64,000 nucleotides of DNA from Doryteuthis pealeii (lineage: Eukaryota > Mollusca > Cephalopoda > Myopsida > Loliginidae): positions 90,278,758 to 90,342,757 of the forward strand of contig CM042162.1 of assembly GCA_023376005.1 (NCBI GenBank). Direction: 5' to 3'. Made by a program: the position numbers and the translations under genes. Shown in pieces: positions 41,040 to 52,284 of this stretch (position 1 is the stretch's first letter; each line of letters opens with the position of its first letter). The notes beneath the pieces are model-generated. The model did not search any database. It was given only the letters and a program-made list of their open reading frames with translations, and was not told the DNA's origin.

Positions 41040-41430
41040 CATGTCCTGGGCATGACGTTAAACTGCATCTAGTGAAGTGCTCATTTTTATTGCCATTATT
41101 CTCAAGTCTACTCTAACCCGGAGCGGTAGTACGTGTTCGGGGGCCCCATATGTGTTCTTAAAGGTTTGAAGAAAAAAATTGAATACCCAACAAGAATGAA
41201 TAAAACCATGTCTTCGGCATAAAATCCAAGAAATGGTTAACATGCCGTGAAATCCAAACCTTTAATTTTATTTTTTTTACATTAACATTAGTAAGGCCAC
41301 ACCTAATAAGGGTGTGTCCTGACTATGACGCTAAATTGCATCTAGTGGTGAGGCTCCAGTTTTGGAGAATGTGGGGTGGGAATTCATTGCTATTACTCTT
41401 AGGTCCACTTTGACCCGAAGTGGTAATACT
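41040..41430 (+). repeat. Repeat family R1, two partial copies
   Basis: 41040-41265 and 41310-41430 each start near ATGACGTTAAACTGCATCT-like sequence and hold the GACCCG-AGTGGTA block; both are worn. Confidence 0.6.
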
Positions 41431-42387
41431 TGGTTTTAGATAATGGTTTTACTTTAACCTGGGATTTTTTTTTTTTCTCTGCCCCCCCTTCTTTTGAAAG
41501 GTTATAAGTACCTGGTTAGGGATTTCTTCTGCAACTACAGTCCGTAAAGAACCTTTTTTTTTGGTTAGTGCATAATTATTGCGGATTTTTTTTTTTTTTT
41601 TTTTTCCAGAAATTTGAAAAGCCACAATGATTATGCACCCACCCCTAATCCTTCTGTATAAATTTACCAGTTAAATGTCCCTGAATTCCCTTTGCTGTCA
41701 AATAAAATTATTTAAGATTACACCAGAGAGTATGGCAAACATTCAGATTAATCTTCCATATACTTTAAATTGACCCCTTCATTCTACAACGATGACTTTT
41801 CTTTTCTCCTATGTATTTTTTTTTTTATGATTTGTTCAAACAAATCCTTTCTCGGACTGTTGTCCTCTATCTTTTAAGTTAATTTACATTTCGCTCTGTA
41901 ACTGATACAAATTATCAAACATTTCTAAAATTTAGGCAAATAAAATTGTTCAACATGTAAACATCTTTTTATTTTAGTATAAATTAGTAAAAAAAAAAAA
42001 TAGTCAGCCTGGTTAGAAAAGAATAAAACTGTAAAAACGACTGAAACTTTAAGAATTGTCTATTGTATTATAAAGGATTTTAAATCGCATTAAAAAAAAT
42101 TCTCTAAGACGCGTTAATTTTTTTTTTTTTTTTTTTTTTTTTCTGAATTAAAATCTGTCCGTCAAAATGGCACATTTTTTTTTCCTCTTTAGTCTAGGCC
42201 CTTTTCTTAAATTTAGAATGTGACATTTTTAATTATTTCTATTTTTTTTCTCTTTCTTGCGAGGTCATTATGCCTAAGTGTTCTACCAAATTCTTGAGTA
42301 AATAGTAACAATACATTAAATAAAACATAACACTTGTATAAATGGAACAATCCAGTGTTGTTTTGTTTTTTGTTTTTTTACACTTTA
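41431..42387. other. No gene recognised; T runs
   Basis: T-rich, with runs at 41468-41477, 41587-41605 and 42118-42142. No family match. Confidence 0.5.
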
Positions 42388-42560
42388 CCCCTGATGATGG
42401 CCCGTAAAGGAACTGAAAGTACTTGTGAACAAATAAGTTATGGCAAATACATCAGCCAATTCCAGCCTGATATATCATTCTGCACCTAAAAAGGATTGTG
42501 AACATTTGCTGACAAAACATGTCTGCCCAGTTCAACCAAATATATTTAAGAGAAAAATGT
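42388..42560 (+). repeat. Family B hammerhead-like motif and worn open frame
   Basis: CCCCTGATGATGGCCC, then CTGAAAGTACTTGTG: core and GAAA are kept (42391-42397 and 42415-42418), but stem II is damaged. The downstream frame, GKYISQFQPDIS then a Lys/Met/Leu/Pro stretch, is a broken version of the peptide at 51319. Confidence 0.5.
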
Positions 42561-42675
42561 TGCCTAATTTATAAAGAGCAGTTGATGTGTATGTATGTTC
42601 GAAGGAAAATACAAAAATAAAACAGTAAATAAATATATAATATATATATATATATAATATATATATATATATATG

Positions 42676-42842
42676 GTGTTCCTTAATTGTACGACAGTTA
42701 GCATCTTGCAACACCTAGTTGAAAATGAAACCGTCCAAATCAGGATTTACATCTTTGCCTTTCATATTGGACGATTTGGAGGGTCTCATTTTTAACCCGA
42801 GGGTGTTGCAAGGTGATAACGATTGAAAAATTAAGGAGCACG

Positions 42843-42845
<3 letters not shown>
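42676..42845. repeat. Family D palindrome bounded by TA arrays
   Basis: Two imperfect inverted D arms (CATCTTGCAACACC and GGTGTTGCAAGGTG) meeting near 42760. TA arrays at 42638-42675 and 42855-42890. Confidence 0.8.
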
Positions 42846-42890
<45 letters not shown>

Positions 42891-42891
<1 letters not shown>

Positions 42892-43029
42892 TCTAGATCA
42901 TCATTACTGAAGGCAAACACGTTTGATATACCCTATTAATTTTGATGGACAATTTTCTGTTCTGTTTGATTCTTCGAAAAAAAAAAACTTCCTTTAATAA
43001 TGGATTGCCTTAAGCTTCTTCTTCTTATT
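42891..43029. other. No gene recognised
   Basis: Short unmatched interval. Confidence 0.4.
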
Positions 43030-43235
43030 CTAAATTGTTTTTCTTTTTTCTTTTTCTATTTCCATCATTCGGAAATTAAGATTGACTTTTTCTTTTCTCT
43101 CTTTCTTTCTCCATTGTTGTATCGCATGATGTAGTTTTAGATTATTTTTTTCTTCCTTTCCGAACAAACATAATTGTTCAATATTGTCATGTGATAGCGT
43201 CTTTTCTTTCATATGATCTACACTAAGAAACAAAA
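43030..43235 (-). other. Repeated coding-like segment, copy 1
   Basis: Minus frame with LSVDHMKEKTLSHDNIEQLC and a Lys/Glu-rich end. 52715-52915 (plus) is a second copy encoding LSVDHMKEEMLSHENIEQLF before frameshifting. Amino acid changes such as K/E and D/E are conservative, hinting at former coding selection. Protein family unknown. Confidence 0.35.
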
Positions 43236-43401
43236 ATAAGAATGAACATATATTAATTCACATGTCTTTCTCTAATAAAACAATTCTCTTCTAAATTGGT
43301 TTCTATTGTGTAAAAAGACCAATAACAAAGTTATATATATATATATATATATTATATAATATATATATATATATATATAAGATAATCTACTGAATCAGAC
43401 G

Positions 43402-43438
43402 AACCTACTATTAGTTTCGCATAAAGCTCTTCAGGGCT
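43402..43438 (-). ncRNA. Hammerhead motif, left arm
   Basis: Mirror image of the motif at 43462-43498, with the same core, GAAA and stem I bases. Confidence 0.55.
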
Positions 43439-43461
43439 AAAATCTGACCAGATCAGATTTT

Positions 43462-43498
43462 AGCCCTGAAGAGCTTTATGCGAAACTAATAGTAGGTT
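43462..43498 (+). ncRNA. Hammerhead motif, right arm
   Basis: AGCC (43462-43465), CTGAAGA (43466-43472), short stem II GC-TTTAT-GC, GAAA (43482-43485), C-TAATA-G, TA (GUA site), GGTT (43495-43498) pairing with AGCC through one G-T wobble. Stem II of two pairs is weak. Confidence 0.55.
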
Positions 43499-43539
43499 CG
43501 TCTGACTCAGTAGATTATCTTTATTACTTGGCTCTACTT

Positions 43540-43820
43540 AGGTATCGAGCACTTTTTACAAATTAGCTTCTCCTAGCGGTTATATGAATATATATATATA
43601 TCTTATATACATATATATATACATATAAATTGTTTTTTCTTTTGGCCAAATACTATACCAATAGATTATTTTTTGTTGGTACGAATATCTTGGTCTTTTC
43701 TTTTTTTTTCAAACATTTTTTCTTCCTGGTTGATGTTTGGTAGTATATTTTTACAATCAAACTCTCTGCCGGGTTTTTTCTCTCCGCAAGGATCTACCAA
43801 CACGCTTGGGTATATTATAT
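43540..43820 (+). repeat. Downstream part of palindrome unit
   Basis: Shares TTCTTTTGGCCAAATACT, GTTGGTACGA, GGTTGATGTTTGGTAG and CCAACACGCTTGG with 49880-50165. Confidence 0.75.
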
Positions 43821-43900
43821 ATATATATTATATATAATATATATAATTATATATATAATGTGTGTGTGTACAAGTGATTAACCTGCTCGAAGTTCACCAT

Positions 43901-44000
43901 NNNNNNNNNNNNNNNNNNNNNNNNNNNNNNNNNNNNNNNNNNNNNNNNNNNNNNNNNNNNNNNNNNNNNNNNNNNNNNNNNNNNNNNNNNNNNNNNNNNN
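43901..44000. other. Assembly gap (100 N)
   Basis: Exactly 100 N, a conventional unknown-length gap. The preceding bases match one arm of the perfect palindrome at 35423, stopping just before its centre. Confidence 0.99.
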
Positions 44001-44009
44001 AGAGAGATG

Positions 44010-44285
44010 CTTTCGGCTCCAATGGACCGGTCGTGTTTATAATAATTAGCGTTGCGGATCGCCAGGGGCATCCCCAGCTATACACCTGCCCCCTCGATTT
44101 AAAGGGCAGGGCTGGGTTTTGCCGCAGTGTCTAAGTCGTCTCTCTTCTTCGGTGTGGTTGTAATGCCGACGGGATCGACGCAATTTTTACACGGCTGCCA
44201 TTCATGAGCTTCGGCTTGTGGGGTGGTCCCACGTTAATAGGGACTTTGTGCTGACCCGTAGCATTGGGGGTACGGCGGTAAATAA
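44010..44285 (+). mobile_element. G1 element, full length but worn
   Basis: GCTTTCGGCTCCAATGGACC start, CACCTGCCCCCTCG, GGGATCGACGCAATTTTT, GAGCTTCGGCTTGTGG and GGCGGTAAATA end. Confidence 0.7.
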
Positions 44286-44289
44286 ACAA

Positions 44290-45830
44290 TGATCATATTC
44301 GCTATGACGTAAATGATCTTTGACTGACGTATGTTTACTCCCATGCAAACTAAATGTGACAAGCGTCATTTTATGTGAATGAGTCCGCAAGTCGGGTCTA
44401 GAAATTCAGCACATAAAATTCCATTGGTATTCCTGCTTTCGGGCGGACTATAGGCACCGTGATAAACAAGTGCCTGCTAGTGTTGTTAGGCTTAGGAGGT
44501 AGGGGCTTGCCGGAGGAGATGGTCCGCTTGGGATCAAGCTGAAAAACACGTTTGCGTGTTATCTCGCTCCTCGACTGCAGAATAATAAAATTTTGATTGC
44601 TTCTGCCCAGACGCTTGCAATTGTAAGTATTTACGTCATAGCCAGGTTGTGTTTCGAGACACGACCTAGGCAGGATCGCTACGGATGTCGGATGTCGGCA
44701 ACAGATTCATTCTGTTCACGCGTCACCAGCAGGTAGTCAGCCAGGGTATCGCAGACCAGAGGACCAGATGGGGCATTTTAGGTGCGCGAGACGAGCCGGT
44801 ACGGGCTCTGGAGCTATGCTGGAAAGCACGTATGCGGGCTACTCAGAGTGCGTAGTGTAAAGATGTGCGAGGTGGATCGTGGGATGCTGCAACTCGTAAG
44901 CCTGGACGTATCGACAATTGCGAAAGCTTATACTATAGTACTCAGGCTATGGATAATTGGACACGAACTTGTCTCAGTGTATCGGTTGCTGTTTAGGATC
45001 ATTGAGAATGCTGCTTCGGATATTCAGCGATGTGGTGTAGTCGCGTGAGAATAGTGAGCGACGCCACTCATCCGATATCCAATGAAGATTTCCGTCGATT
45101 ACAGTCGATGACTGCATTGATATTGTTCTAGATTAGGTCCACGACGATAGGCATGATTGTGATAATCTAATTCTTAAAAAGGATGCGTGCATGAAGTTTA
45201 TGTGATTACTGCGTCTGTTGTCTCACACGCGCATGCGAAATTAGCAATCGAAGATTCCAATAAGGGAGTGTTGTCTCATCCTACAAGGATGTTTTTTTGT
45301 ATGCAATGCGTGTAGGGCAAGGGTGCGGGATGTCCATAGTGCAGCAGGGAGACGCGACGATAAATGGAGACATAAGAAGAAGAGTCGATCCGCGATTATG
45401 AGGATACAGATCCTAAGAGAGTACATCTGATTCAACCACACATTCGGGTACGGCGCTGGGGCTAGAGATGTGACAGCAATAAGGTTGCAGGTATGTCGCG
45501 GGGCATACAGGCGTGATTGAAATATCGTCATGGCCAGTGAATAATAGGACGCTACAAAACTCGAGGTTGTGCTGACTGTTAACAACGAGCCACAAATGGA
45601 TGCATTCCTATATTAGATTCTGAATCGGTGTTATACGGCATAAGGTGAGGAGTGTGACACAGTTGCGTACATTGTTGGACAGCAGTCCGGGATGAGCGTC
45701 CAGACTCACGGACTCAGCATAATGGATTTTAAATATCTTAGCTACAGTCGACTTTATAGCTTCAGGAAAGGTCATTGGAGAAAGTAAAATCTGCAATCAT
45801 TAATTTATCATGTACTTCGCTAATGAATAG
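44290..45830. other. GC- and CpG-rich anomalous stretch
   Basis: Roughly half G+C with frequent CpG (six CpG in 44641-44700 alone) in an AT-rich, CpG-poor window. No repeat family, no low complexity, and no frame longer than 114 codons; none resembles a protein. Composition returns to normal near 45830. It could be foreign DNA, misassembly or poorly corrected reads beside the gap. Confidence 0.6.
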
Positions 45831-46299
45831 GAAAGCAAGTATCAAACTTTAGTTATTTGATTTTTTACTGATGAAAATGATATAACTAAAATTAATTTGC
45901 AGGACTTGCCACAGTTCTTCTTGAATAAAAGCTTTAAGATGCATGATGTTTAAATATTCCAATTCCACATTCCAACAGAAATAGTTAATTTTAATTCAGT
46001 ACTAATTGTATGAAAAACTTCAATTGTTTGGTAACTAAAAAAAAATATGAAAATCTTCCAGACCAAGTAGTACCTTTAATTTGGATTACTATTCTAAATG
46101 TAACCCCCAAAAATGGTATGAAGAAAAGAATTGTGTTTTTAATTCTTTTTTATTTTTACATTTTTATGGGGTAAAAAATAAAATTAAACTAATAGATTTT
46201 CTAACATTTTAACTCAACAAGAAAAATAAACTTGGTTCAAACCAATTAAGAGTTTAGGGTAAAAATTTTTAAAATATTCTAAATGTTGGTATTTACTTA
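45831..46299. other. No gene recognised
   Basis: AT-rich, unmatched. Confidence 0.5.
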
Positions 46300-46650
46300 A
46301 CCCGTTTGCTATGGGTAGGATAGGACACAAAGTCACAAGTACAAGGCATCCACCGAGGATCAACCTTGCAATTCAGTAGTAATGCATTTGCGAGACTAGC
46401 TTGCTAACAATTACACTATGATGTAGACGCCCTTATATTTTGTACAAACCGCTCGACACGCGTAGGAATCCAGCAAGGATCAAATTCATTATTCTGTAAT
46501 AATGGATCGATGAGACTATCTTGCTCACCATTACACCCGATATGATTCTCTTTTTAAACGGGGTCATCATGTGTAGGATATGACACAAGGTCTCAAGTAA
46601 GGGGCATACCGTTACACCACGATGGTACACCATCATTATTTACCAAACAC
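46300..46650 (-). mobile_element. S3 SINE, two or three tandem worn copies
   Basis: Repeated pattern: GGATATGACACAAGGTC-like, CACCGAGGATCAACC or CAGCAAGGATCAAATTC, then CTTGCTCACCATTACACC. Minus strand gives A box TGGTGTAATGGTGAGCAAG and B box. Confidence 0.6.
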
Positions 46651-46754
46651 GTTCGCCAGGGTGGGGTGAAAAGTATTTCTAGTACATTAAAACCCCTAAA
46701 GGATAAAAGCCCAATTTCGCTTCGGTAAGCCGATTCTGTGTTTTAGTAGTTACC

Positions 46755-47030
46755 TTTTTGGTTGATATCGCGCACGCGCAGTGAAAGGGATAGTGAGCCA
46801 GCAGAAAGTAAACAAGGGACAAGCGAGGAAGAACGAGTGAAGAGAAGAGGAACGAATATACGGAGACGGAGTTAGGTTAAAGAGAAAACAAGTGAAAAGA
46901 GAGAAAGAGCGAGTAAAGAGAAACTAAAAGGGATAACGAAGAGAAAAAGGATACAAACGAAAGAGAAAAGAACAAGTACAGAAGCGGAGAAGGAAAGAAA
47001 ACAAGAAAAAGAGACAGACGCAGGTTGTAC
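46755..47030 (+). other. NRF1-like site and long purine-rich tract
   Basis: GCGCACGCGCA (46767-46777) fits the NRF1 motif. It is followed by about 240 bases that are almost all A and G on the + strand. All frames contain stops. Possible old promoter and 5' UTR, or just simple sequence. Confidence 0.25.
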
Positions 47031-47129
47031 CGAATTCATTATTTACTCCCATTTTTTTATCATTAGTGAATCTCAGTCGAAGTGACAGTATCTGTTGAGT
47101 TATTTGTTGAGCTAACTTCAAGGCACACG

Positions 47130-47590
47130 GGGGTAGGATGTGACACAAGGTTATAGGTATGACGCATACAGCGTGGATTGAACTCGTCCTGCAATAGTAA
47201 CGATCTACGAGAATCGAGCTTGCTGACTGTTACTCCACAATGGGATGCATTTTTTATTTAACCGTATCTTTCACCACAGGTAGGGTGTGACTAAATTTCG
47301 CAATGCAGGGCATCCAGCAAGAATCGAACTCACTATCCAGTATTAATGGATCTGTGAAACTAACTTGCTTATCCTTACACCACGATGGGACGCCACTAAT
47401 ATTTTGTAATATGTGACTACTTACCAATTTTTTTAAAAGTACTTCTGCTAGTGTAATATATAATATATATATTATATATATATATATTATATATAATATT
47501 ACTACTTAAAAAAAATTGGTAAGTAGTCACATATTACAAAATATTAGTGGCGTCCCATCGTGGTGTAAGGATAAGCAAGTTAGTGCGAAA
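47130..47590. mobile_element. S3 SINEs forming an inverted pair around a TA core
   Basis: S3 (minus) at 47140-47240 and 47275-47395. The second plus its flank (47355-47432) is repeated in reverse at 47507-47586, with a TA-rich centre. On the minus strand the left arm has A box TGGTGTAAGGATAAGCAAG and B box GAGTTCGATTCTTGC. Confidence 0.75.
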
Positions 47591-47596
47591 TTTATA

Positions 47597-47632
<36 letters not shown>

Positions 47633-47633
<1 letters not shown>

Positions 47634-48330
47634 ACTGGAAAAAAAATCGGATACTACGAGTTTTAAAAGCGAATTAAGAATAATTAAATGTATTATTTAA
47701 GGTTAAACCTTGTCTAAATCATTTCTCTGAATGTTTGAGATGAGGCTTGATGAAATACCTGATGAAGGCCGGAGGGTATATCGGCCGAAACTTTGTACAA
47801 ATAACAATGAAGATGGGGACAATAGTCCGAATAACACTAATAATACTTTGTCTAAATCGATGAGTAGTAACATAATAACCATCATTAAAAAAAAGAAAAA
47901 TATAATTACATATGCAATTTATTTTTAAAAGATTTAAAACTATTTATTTTGGTCAATTCCGACGCGATCCGCCATTTTTGGCTGTTTTTCAATGGTTTTA
48001 GGCGCTTGTTTACATTTTAACGTAACATTTGGGATGGAAATAAAAATTACCAAAAATCAGGTAATTATCCGATTTTAATGAAATTTTCAGTATTGATTTA
48101 TCAATTAATGAATTTTATAATGCATCAGTTATTTTATTTCAAAACTTTAATTTAGTATTTGTGCTATGAAAAATTAATATATAAAATTCATTTAAAATAA
48201 AAAATTTCGGATTTTAAGTTTAAAATGTTATATTTTTAGATTCTAAAAATAAATATCTACTTAATGCAAATCCTTTTTTTTTTAAGTATACGTTCTGAAG
48301 AAAAACTCGATTGAAAATGTACCCCCTCCC
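47633..48330 (+). repeat. Repeat family F, copy 2 with insertion
   Basis: Colinear with 75-640 except for a family C insertion at 47721-47847. Confidence 0.75.
47721..47847 (+). mobile_element. Family C element, complete, with hammerhead-like core
   Basis: 127-base insertion flanked by exact TTGTCTAAATC duplications (47710-47720 and 47848-47858); copy 1 of family F at 75-640 is the empty site. Head ATTTCTCTGAATG; CTGATGA (47759-47765); stem II GGCCG and CGGCC (47767-47771 and 47782-47786); GAAA (47787-47790); CTTTG, TA; tail with GGGGACAATAGTCCG. Stem I pairing is weak, so self-cleavage is uncertain. Size and target duplication point to a retrotransposed small RNA. Confidence 0.7.
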
Positions 48331-48359
48331 CTTTTTAAGCAGAAAAAACATCGATGTAT

Positions 48360-48790
48360 AATTTTTTCTTTTATTAATTTATTAATTTGAATAATAGCCA
48401 ATTAAATAATTATCGAAATGAGTAAAAAATAAATCTCCAAAAAATATTATTTTTTTACATTTTATTTTTCGATTTTTTGGTACTTATTTTCTCATAGAAG
48501 CGCAACCGTAACAAAATATTTTTTGTTTCTATTCATAAGTTCGGTCTTTTATCTCATTATTTATACTGTAATTAGTACAATATATGACCAACCTGAAAAA
48601 CATTTTAAGCGACCTGAAAAAATGAGAAAGTTTTGAAATAAAATAAATAATGTATTATAAAGATCATTCATTGATAAATAAACACTGAAAATTTCATTAA
48701 AATCCGATAATTCTCTGATTTTTGGTAAATTATTTTCTGTAGGGGGGCTAAAGTCATTTTGTCAAAAACGCATTTTAGGCTCAGTTTGCC
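48360..48790 (-). repeat. Repeat family F, copy 3 inverted
   Basis: Reverse complement of the family F middle and end, next to copy 2, forming a large inverted pair. Ends at a TA array. Confidence 0.65.
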
Positions 48791-48839
48791 AGTCCATAAT
48801 ATATATATATATATATATATAATATATATATATATATAT

Positions 48840-49640
48840 TATTATATAATCAATCTATCCGCTTTGCATCTGCTGTGTTAAACATTAAAGCATCTTTTTG
48901 TGGAAAACAAACCTTTATGCTTTCAAATATAAAATAAAGAAAATTTTGAGGGCAAATTAACTTCCATTAAACGACTGACACATCCATCGGAAAAATCCCG
49001 TGAGAATCGACGAGATTCCAAGGCCGACGAGAACAAAAGAAACATCTTTAATAACATTGTTAATTTGCAAATTCATTGTTTCAAATTACATTTAATTTGT
49101 CAAAATGTCTTCTCCATTGTCTTAGCTTGAAATTTCAAAAGCCCCAAAACTTAGAGAAATGTTTTAAAAGAAATTCTCTAAGGCTTTCGTAAGATGGAGT
49201 TCTCTAAACGCAGCACGAATTTGAAATTCTCTTAGAGAGAAACACGCGATGAGTTTGTAAATTTTTTAAATTAAAAATAACAAAAAAGGTGATAATTGAA
49301 ATATTTTTATTGGGAAGAATTGCGTGTGAAATTTGAACCGATTGGTGTTTTCATTTCTTTTTTCTTTTTTTCTTTTTTAATTTGAATTTTTTTTTTTTTA
49401 AATTTAAAACTAATTAATTCGAATTTCAGCTGTTTGCTAATATCACGTGACGTTTAAACTGATTGATTCCTCCAAAGCTGAAGAGCGGCAATCAACTCAT
49501 CAAAGTATTATGTAATTGTTGAAAAGAAATAATTTTAAATTGATATAAACAGAATGTGATGCGAATTTTTCCAGCGCCATCGGTTGCGTTAATATTAGAG
49601 AAATCATGGAAGTACATTTTATTTCCTTCTTATAATAACT
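48840..49640. other. No gene recognised
   Basis: AT-rich, unmatched. No coding frame. Confidence 0.5.
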
Positions 49641-49754
49641 GCGAATGCCAGTGTGTCGCACTTTTTAAACTTTATTCCTAGAGATCGTAGCTCAACCTAT
49701 TCCGATATATATATATATATATATATATATAAGATAAATCTAATGAGTCAGACG

Positions 49755-49791
49755 AACCTACTATTAGATTCGCTTAATGCTCTTCAGGGCT
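49755..49791 (-). ncRNA. Hammerhead motif, GAAA mutated
   Basis: Same family as 43402, but GAAA reads GAAT; inactive. Confidence 0.45.
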
Positions 49792-49812
49792 AAGATCTGA
49801 CTCTTAGATCTT

Positions 49813-49849
49813 AGCCCTGAAGAGCCTTAAGCGAAACTAATAGTAGGTT
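49813..49849 (+). ncRNA. Hammerhead motif, right arm
   Basis: AGCC, CTGAAGA, stem II GCCTTAAGC, GAAA (49833-49836), C-TAATA-G, TA, GGTT. Same form as 43462. Confidence 0.55.
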
Positions 49850-49879
49850 CGTCTGACTCATTAGATTTATCTTTATTAT

Positions 49880-50164
49880 TTGCTCTACTTAGGTGTTGAG
49901 CACTTTTTACTTATTAGCTATTCTCCTAGCGGTTATATGAATATATATATATATATATAAATATACATATATATATACATATAAATTGTTTTTTCTTTTG
50001 GCCAAATACTGTACCAATAGATTATTTTTTGTTGGTACGACTATCTTGGTCTTTTCTTTTTTTCAAAAACAATTTTCTCCCCGGTTGATGTTTGGTAGTA
50101 TATTTTTACAATCAAACTATTTGCTGGGTCTTTTCTCACCGCAAGGATTTACCAACACGCTTGG

Positions 50165-50215
<51 letters not shown>
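49880..50215 (+). repeat. Downstream unit and TA array
   Basis: Copy of 43540-43820 followed by a TA array at 50166-50212. Confidence 0.75.
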
Positions 50216-50217
<2 letters not shown>

Positions 50218-50267
50218 ATAAGTGTATTTATAATAAGTGTATTTAGGCAGCATTTTTTCTTTTATAC

Positions 50268-50665
50268 AGGTTTCGTTGAATTGAACAGACAATTCCTGTC
50301 TGACAAGTCTTTCATTGATCCGTTCTAATATTCGGCCATCCTTCTGGTGTCAGGGTGGAACTGGTATAAAAAAAATCACCACTGCTTTGTTCAAACTACT
50401 ACCATTCCAAAAACCTCCTACTACCAATTGGTATTACCTCCCACTAATTCCTTGCTTTACTCGTTCTCGTTAAAAACGAGACATGAAAACTATTCCATCG
50501 TTTCCCACCTGAGGATGGCAAAGTGTATTGCCGAAAGCGCTAGTGACGAAACATTCGGTGGACTGGTATACCAGTTCCACCCTGACACCAGAAGGATGGC
50601 CCGAAGATTAGAACGGATCAATGAAAGACTTGTCAGACAGGAATTGTCTGTTCAATTCAACGAAA

Positions 50666-50712
<47 letters not shown>
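50268..50712. repeat. Family B palindrome with hammerhead and open frame
   Basis: Arms 50268-50367 and 50561-50668 are inverse copies of the frame segment (FHPDTRRMARRLERINE on the right arm). Between them lie 190 bases with the hammerhead. TA arrays bound both sides (50166-50212 and 50668-50712). Confidence 0.8.
50506..50545 (+). ncRNA. Hammerhead-like motif, family B
   Basis: CAC (50506-50508), CTGAGGA (fits CUGANGA), T, stem II GGCAA-AGTGTA-TTGCC, GAAA (50533-50536), GCGC, TA, GTG (50543-50545) pairing with CAC. Stem II and stem I differ from the 10584 copy by paired changes. Confidence 0.6.
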
Positions 50713-50714
<2 letters not shown>

Positions 50715-50982
50715 CTAAACTCTACCGGTGTGGAAAAACCCAGGTAATTCAGTTTTTCAAAGTAAAAACATTTTTTAAACTGACCTGTATTTAATGTATC
50801 TTATTTTGGATGTAAAAAAAAAATTCAGTAAAAAACAAATCTTAATCCAAAAATATTTATTTGATAAATCCCTTACATCTCACTCGAAATAAAAAATATA
50901 ATTGTGACTTTTTCCATACCAGAATTATCCTGCAGAGCCATTCGTGTTAAACCTAGGTAGATAGTACCTGACTCCTATAGGT

Positions 50983-50984
<2 letters not shown>
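50713..50984. other. No gene recognised
   Basis: AT-rich, unmatched. Confidence 0.45.
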
Positions 50985-51565
<581 letters not shown>

Positions 51566-51659
51566 AGACAATAATCCGAAAATGTCTGGGATCATAAAAA
51601 AGACTGTATCCTTGAACTTAAATAAAAAACAATTGAACTTTTACTTAAAGATTTTGCAT

Positions 51660-51790
51660 AGATTCACCGAAAAAATGGCGGAAGGAATTTTTATCTTTGA
51701 TTTTTTCAAAACGATAAATACCAACGGAGAGTACTAGCGTAAAAAAAGCAGAAGAGGACTATATGTTAAATATCATCAGGGCTTGCTTTT
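51660..51790 (+). repeat. 130-bp repeat, partner at 54600-54770
   Basis: Nearly identical in reverse at 54600-54770, sharing GATTCACCG to TTTTTGAGC blocks such as GAGGACTATATGTTAAATAT. Confidence 0.75.
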
Positions 51791-52039
51791 TGAGCAAAAA
51801 TAATGAAGATTTGAGTTATATTTGGGAAGATAATTAAAAATTCAAATTTGAAAAATAACGGAAGGGAAAGTCATTAGCGTGTTATCTTGTTTATCTTTCT
51901 TTTTTGTATGTTCTTTTTTGCTTTGAAATCTAATATTGATTGATTGAATTAATTGCATCATTTATATCTTCTTATTTTTTAAATAGTAAATCATTGAATG
52001 GAAATTTCTTACTATAGTGTTATATACTTCCCTGGGGAT

Positions 52040-52151
52040 TTTTATGGGACAACCAGCGAGGATCTCACTCGCGATAAGTAATGATGGATCTGAGAGAGTA
52101 ACTTTTTAATTATCCCTACTCTACACAGGTGACGCCGGCTAGCCACTTCTA

Positions 52152-52183
<32 letters not shown>
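52040..52183 (+). mobile_element. S3-like piece, worn Helitron end, TA array
   Basis: ACCAGCGAGGATCTCACTCG (S3-like), then GACGCCGGCTAGCC, CACTT and CTAG at 52149-52152, like the Helitron end at 39043; TA array to 52183. Confidence 0.45.
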
Positions 52184-52185
<2 letters not shown>

Positions 52186-52284
52186 CTTGAAGACAATTAT
52201 AATGCATGTATCGCATAAAATTCGATAATTATAGAAAATAATCTTGACAAGTGAATCCCGGCAAAGGATGGCTCGCTATGCAGA

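Larger units (their letters stand above)
43380..43521. repeat. Palindrome with two facing hammerheads
   Basis: Nearly perfect palindrome around 43447 (TCTGACCAGATCAGA) with TA arrays outside. Sequence 43540-43820 downstream recurs almost unchanged after the sister palindrome (49880-50165), so the whole unit of about 440 bases was copied. Confidence 0.85.
49645..49872. repeat. Palindrome with hammerhead arms, sister of 43380
   Basis: TA array (49706-49730), then inverted arms 49732-49800 and 49804-49871. 49645-49705 matches 17085-17140. Confidence 0.85.
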
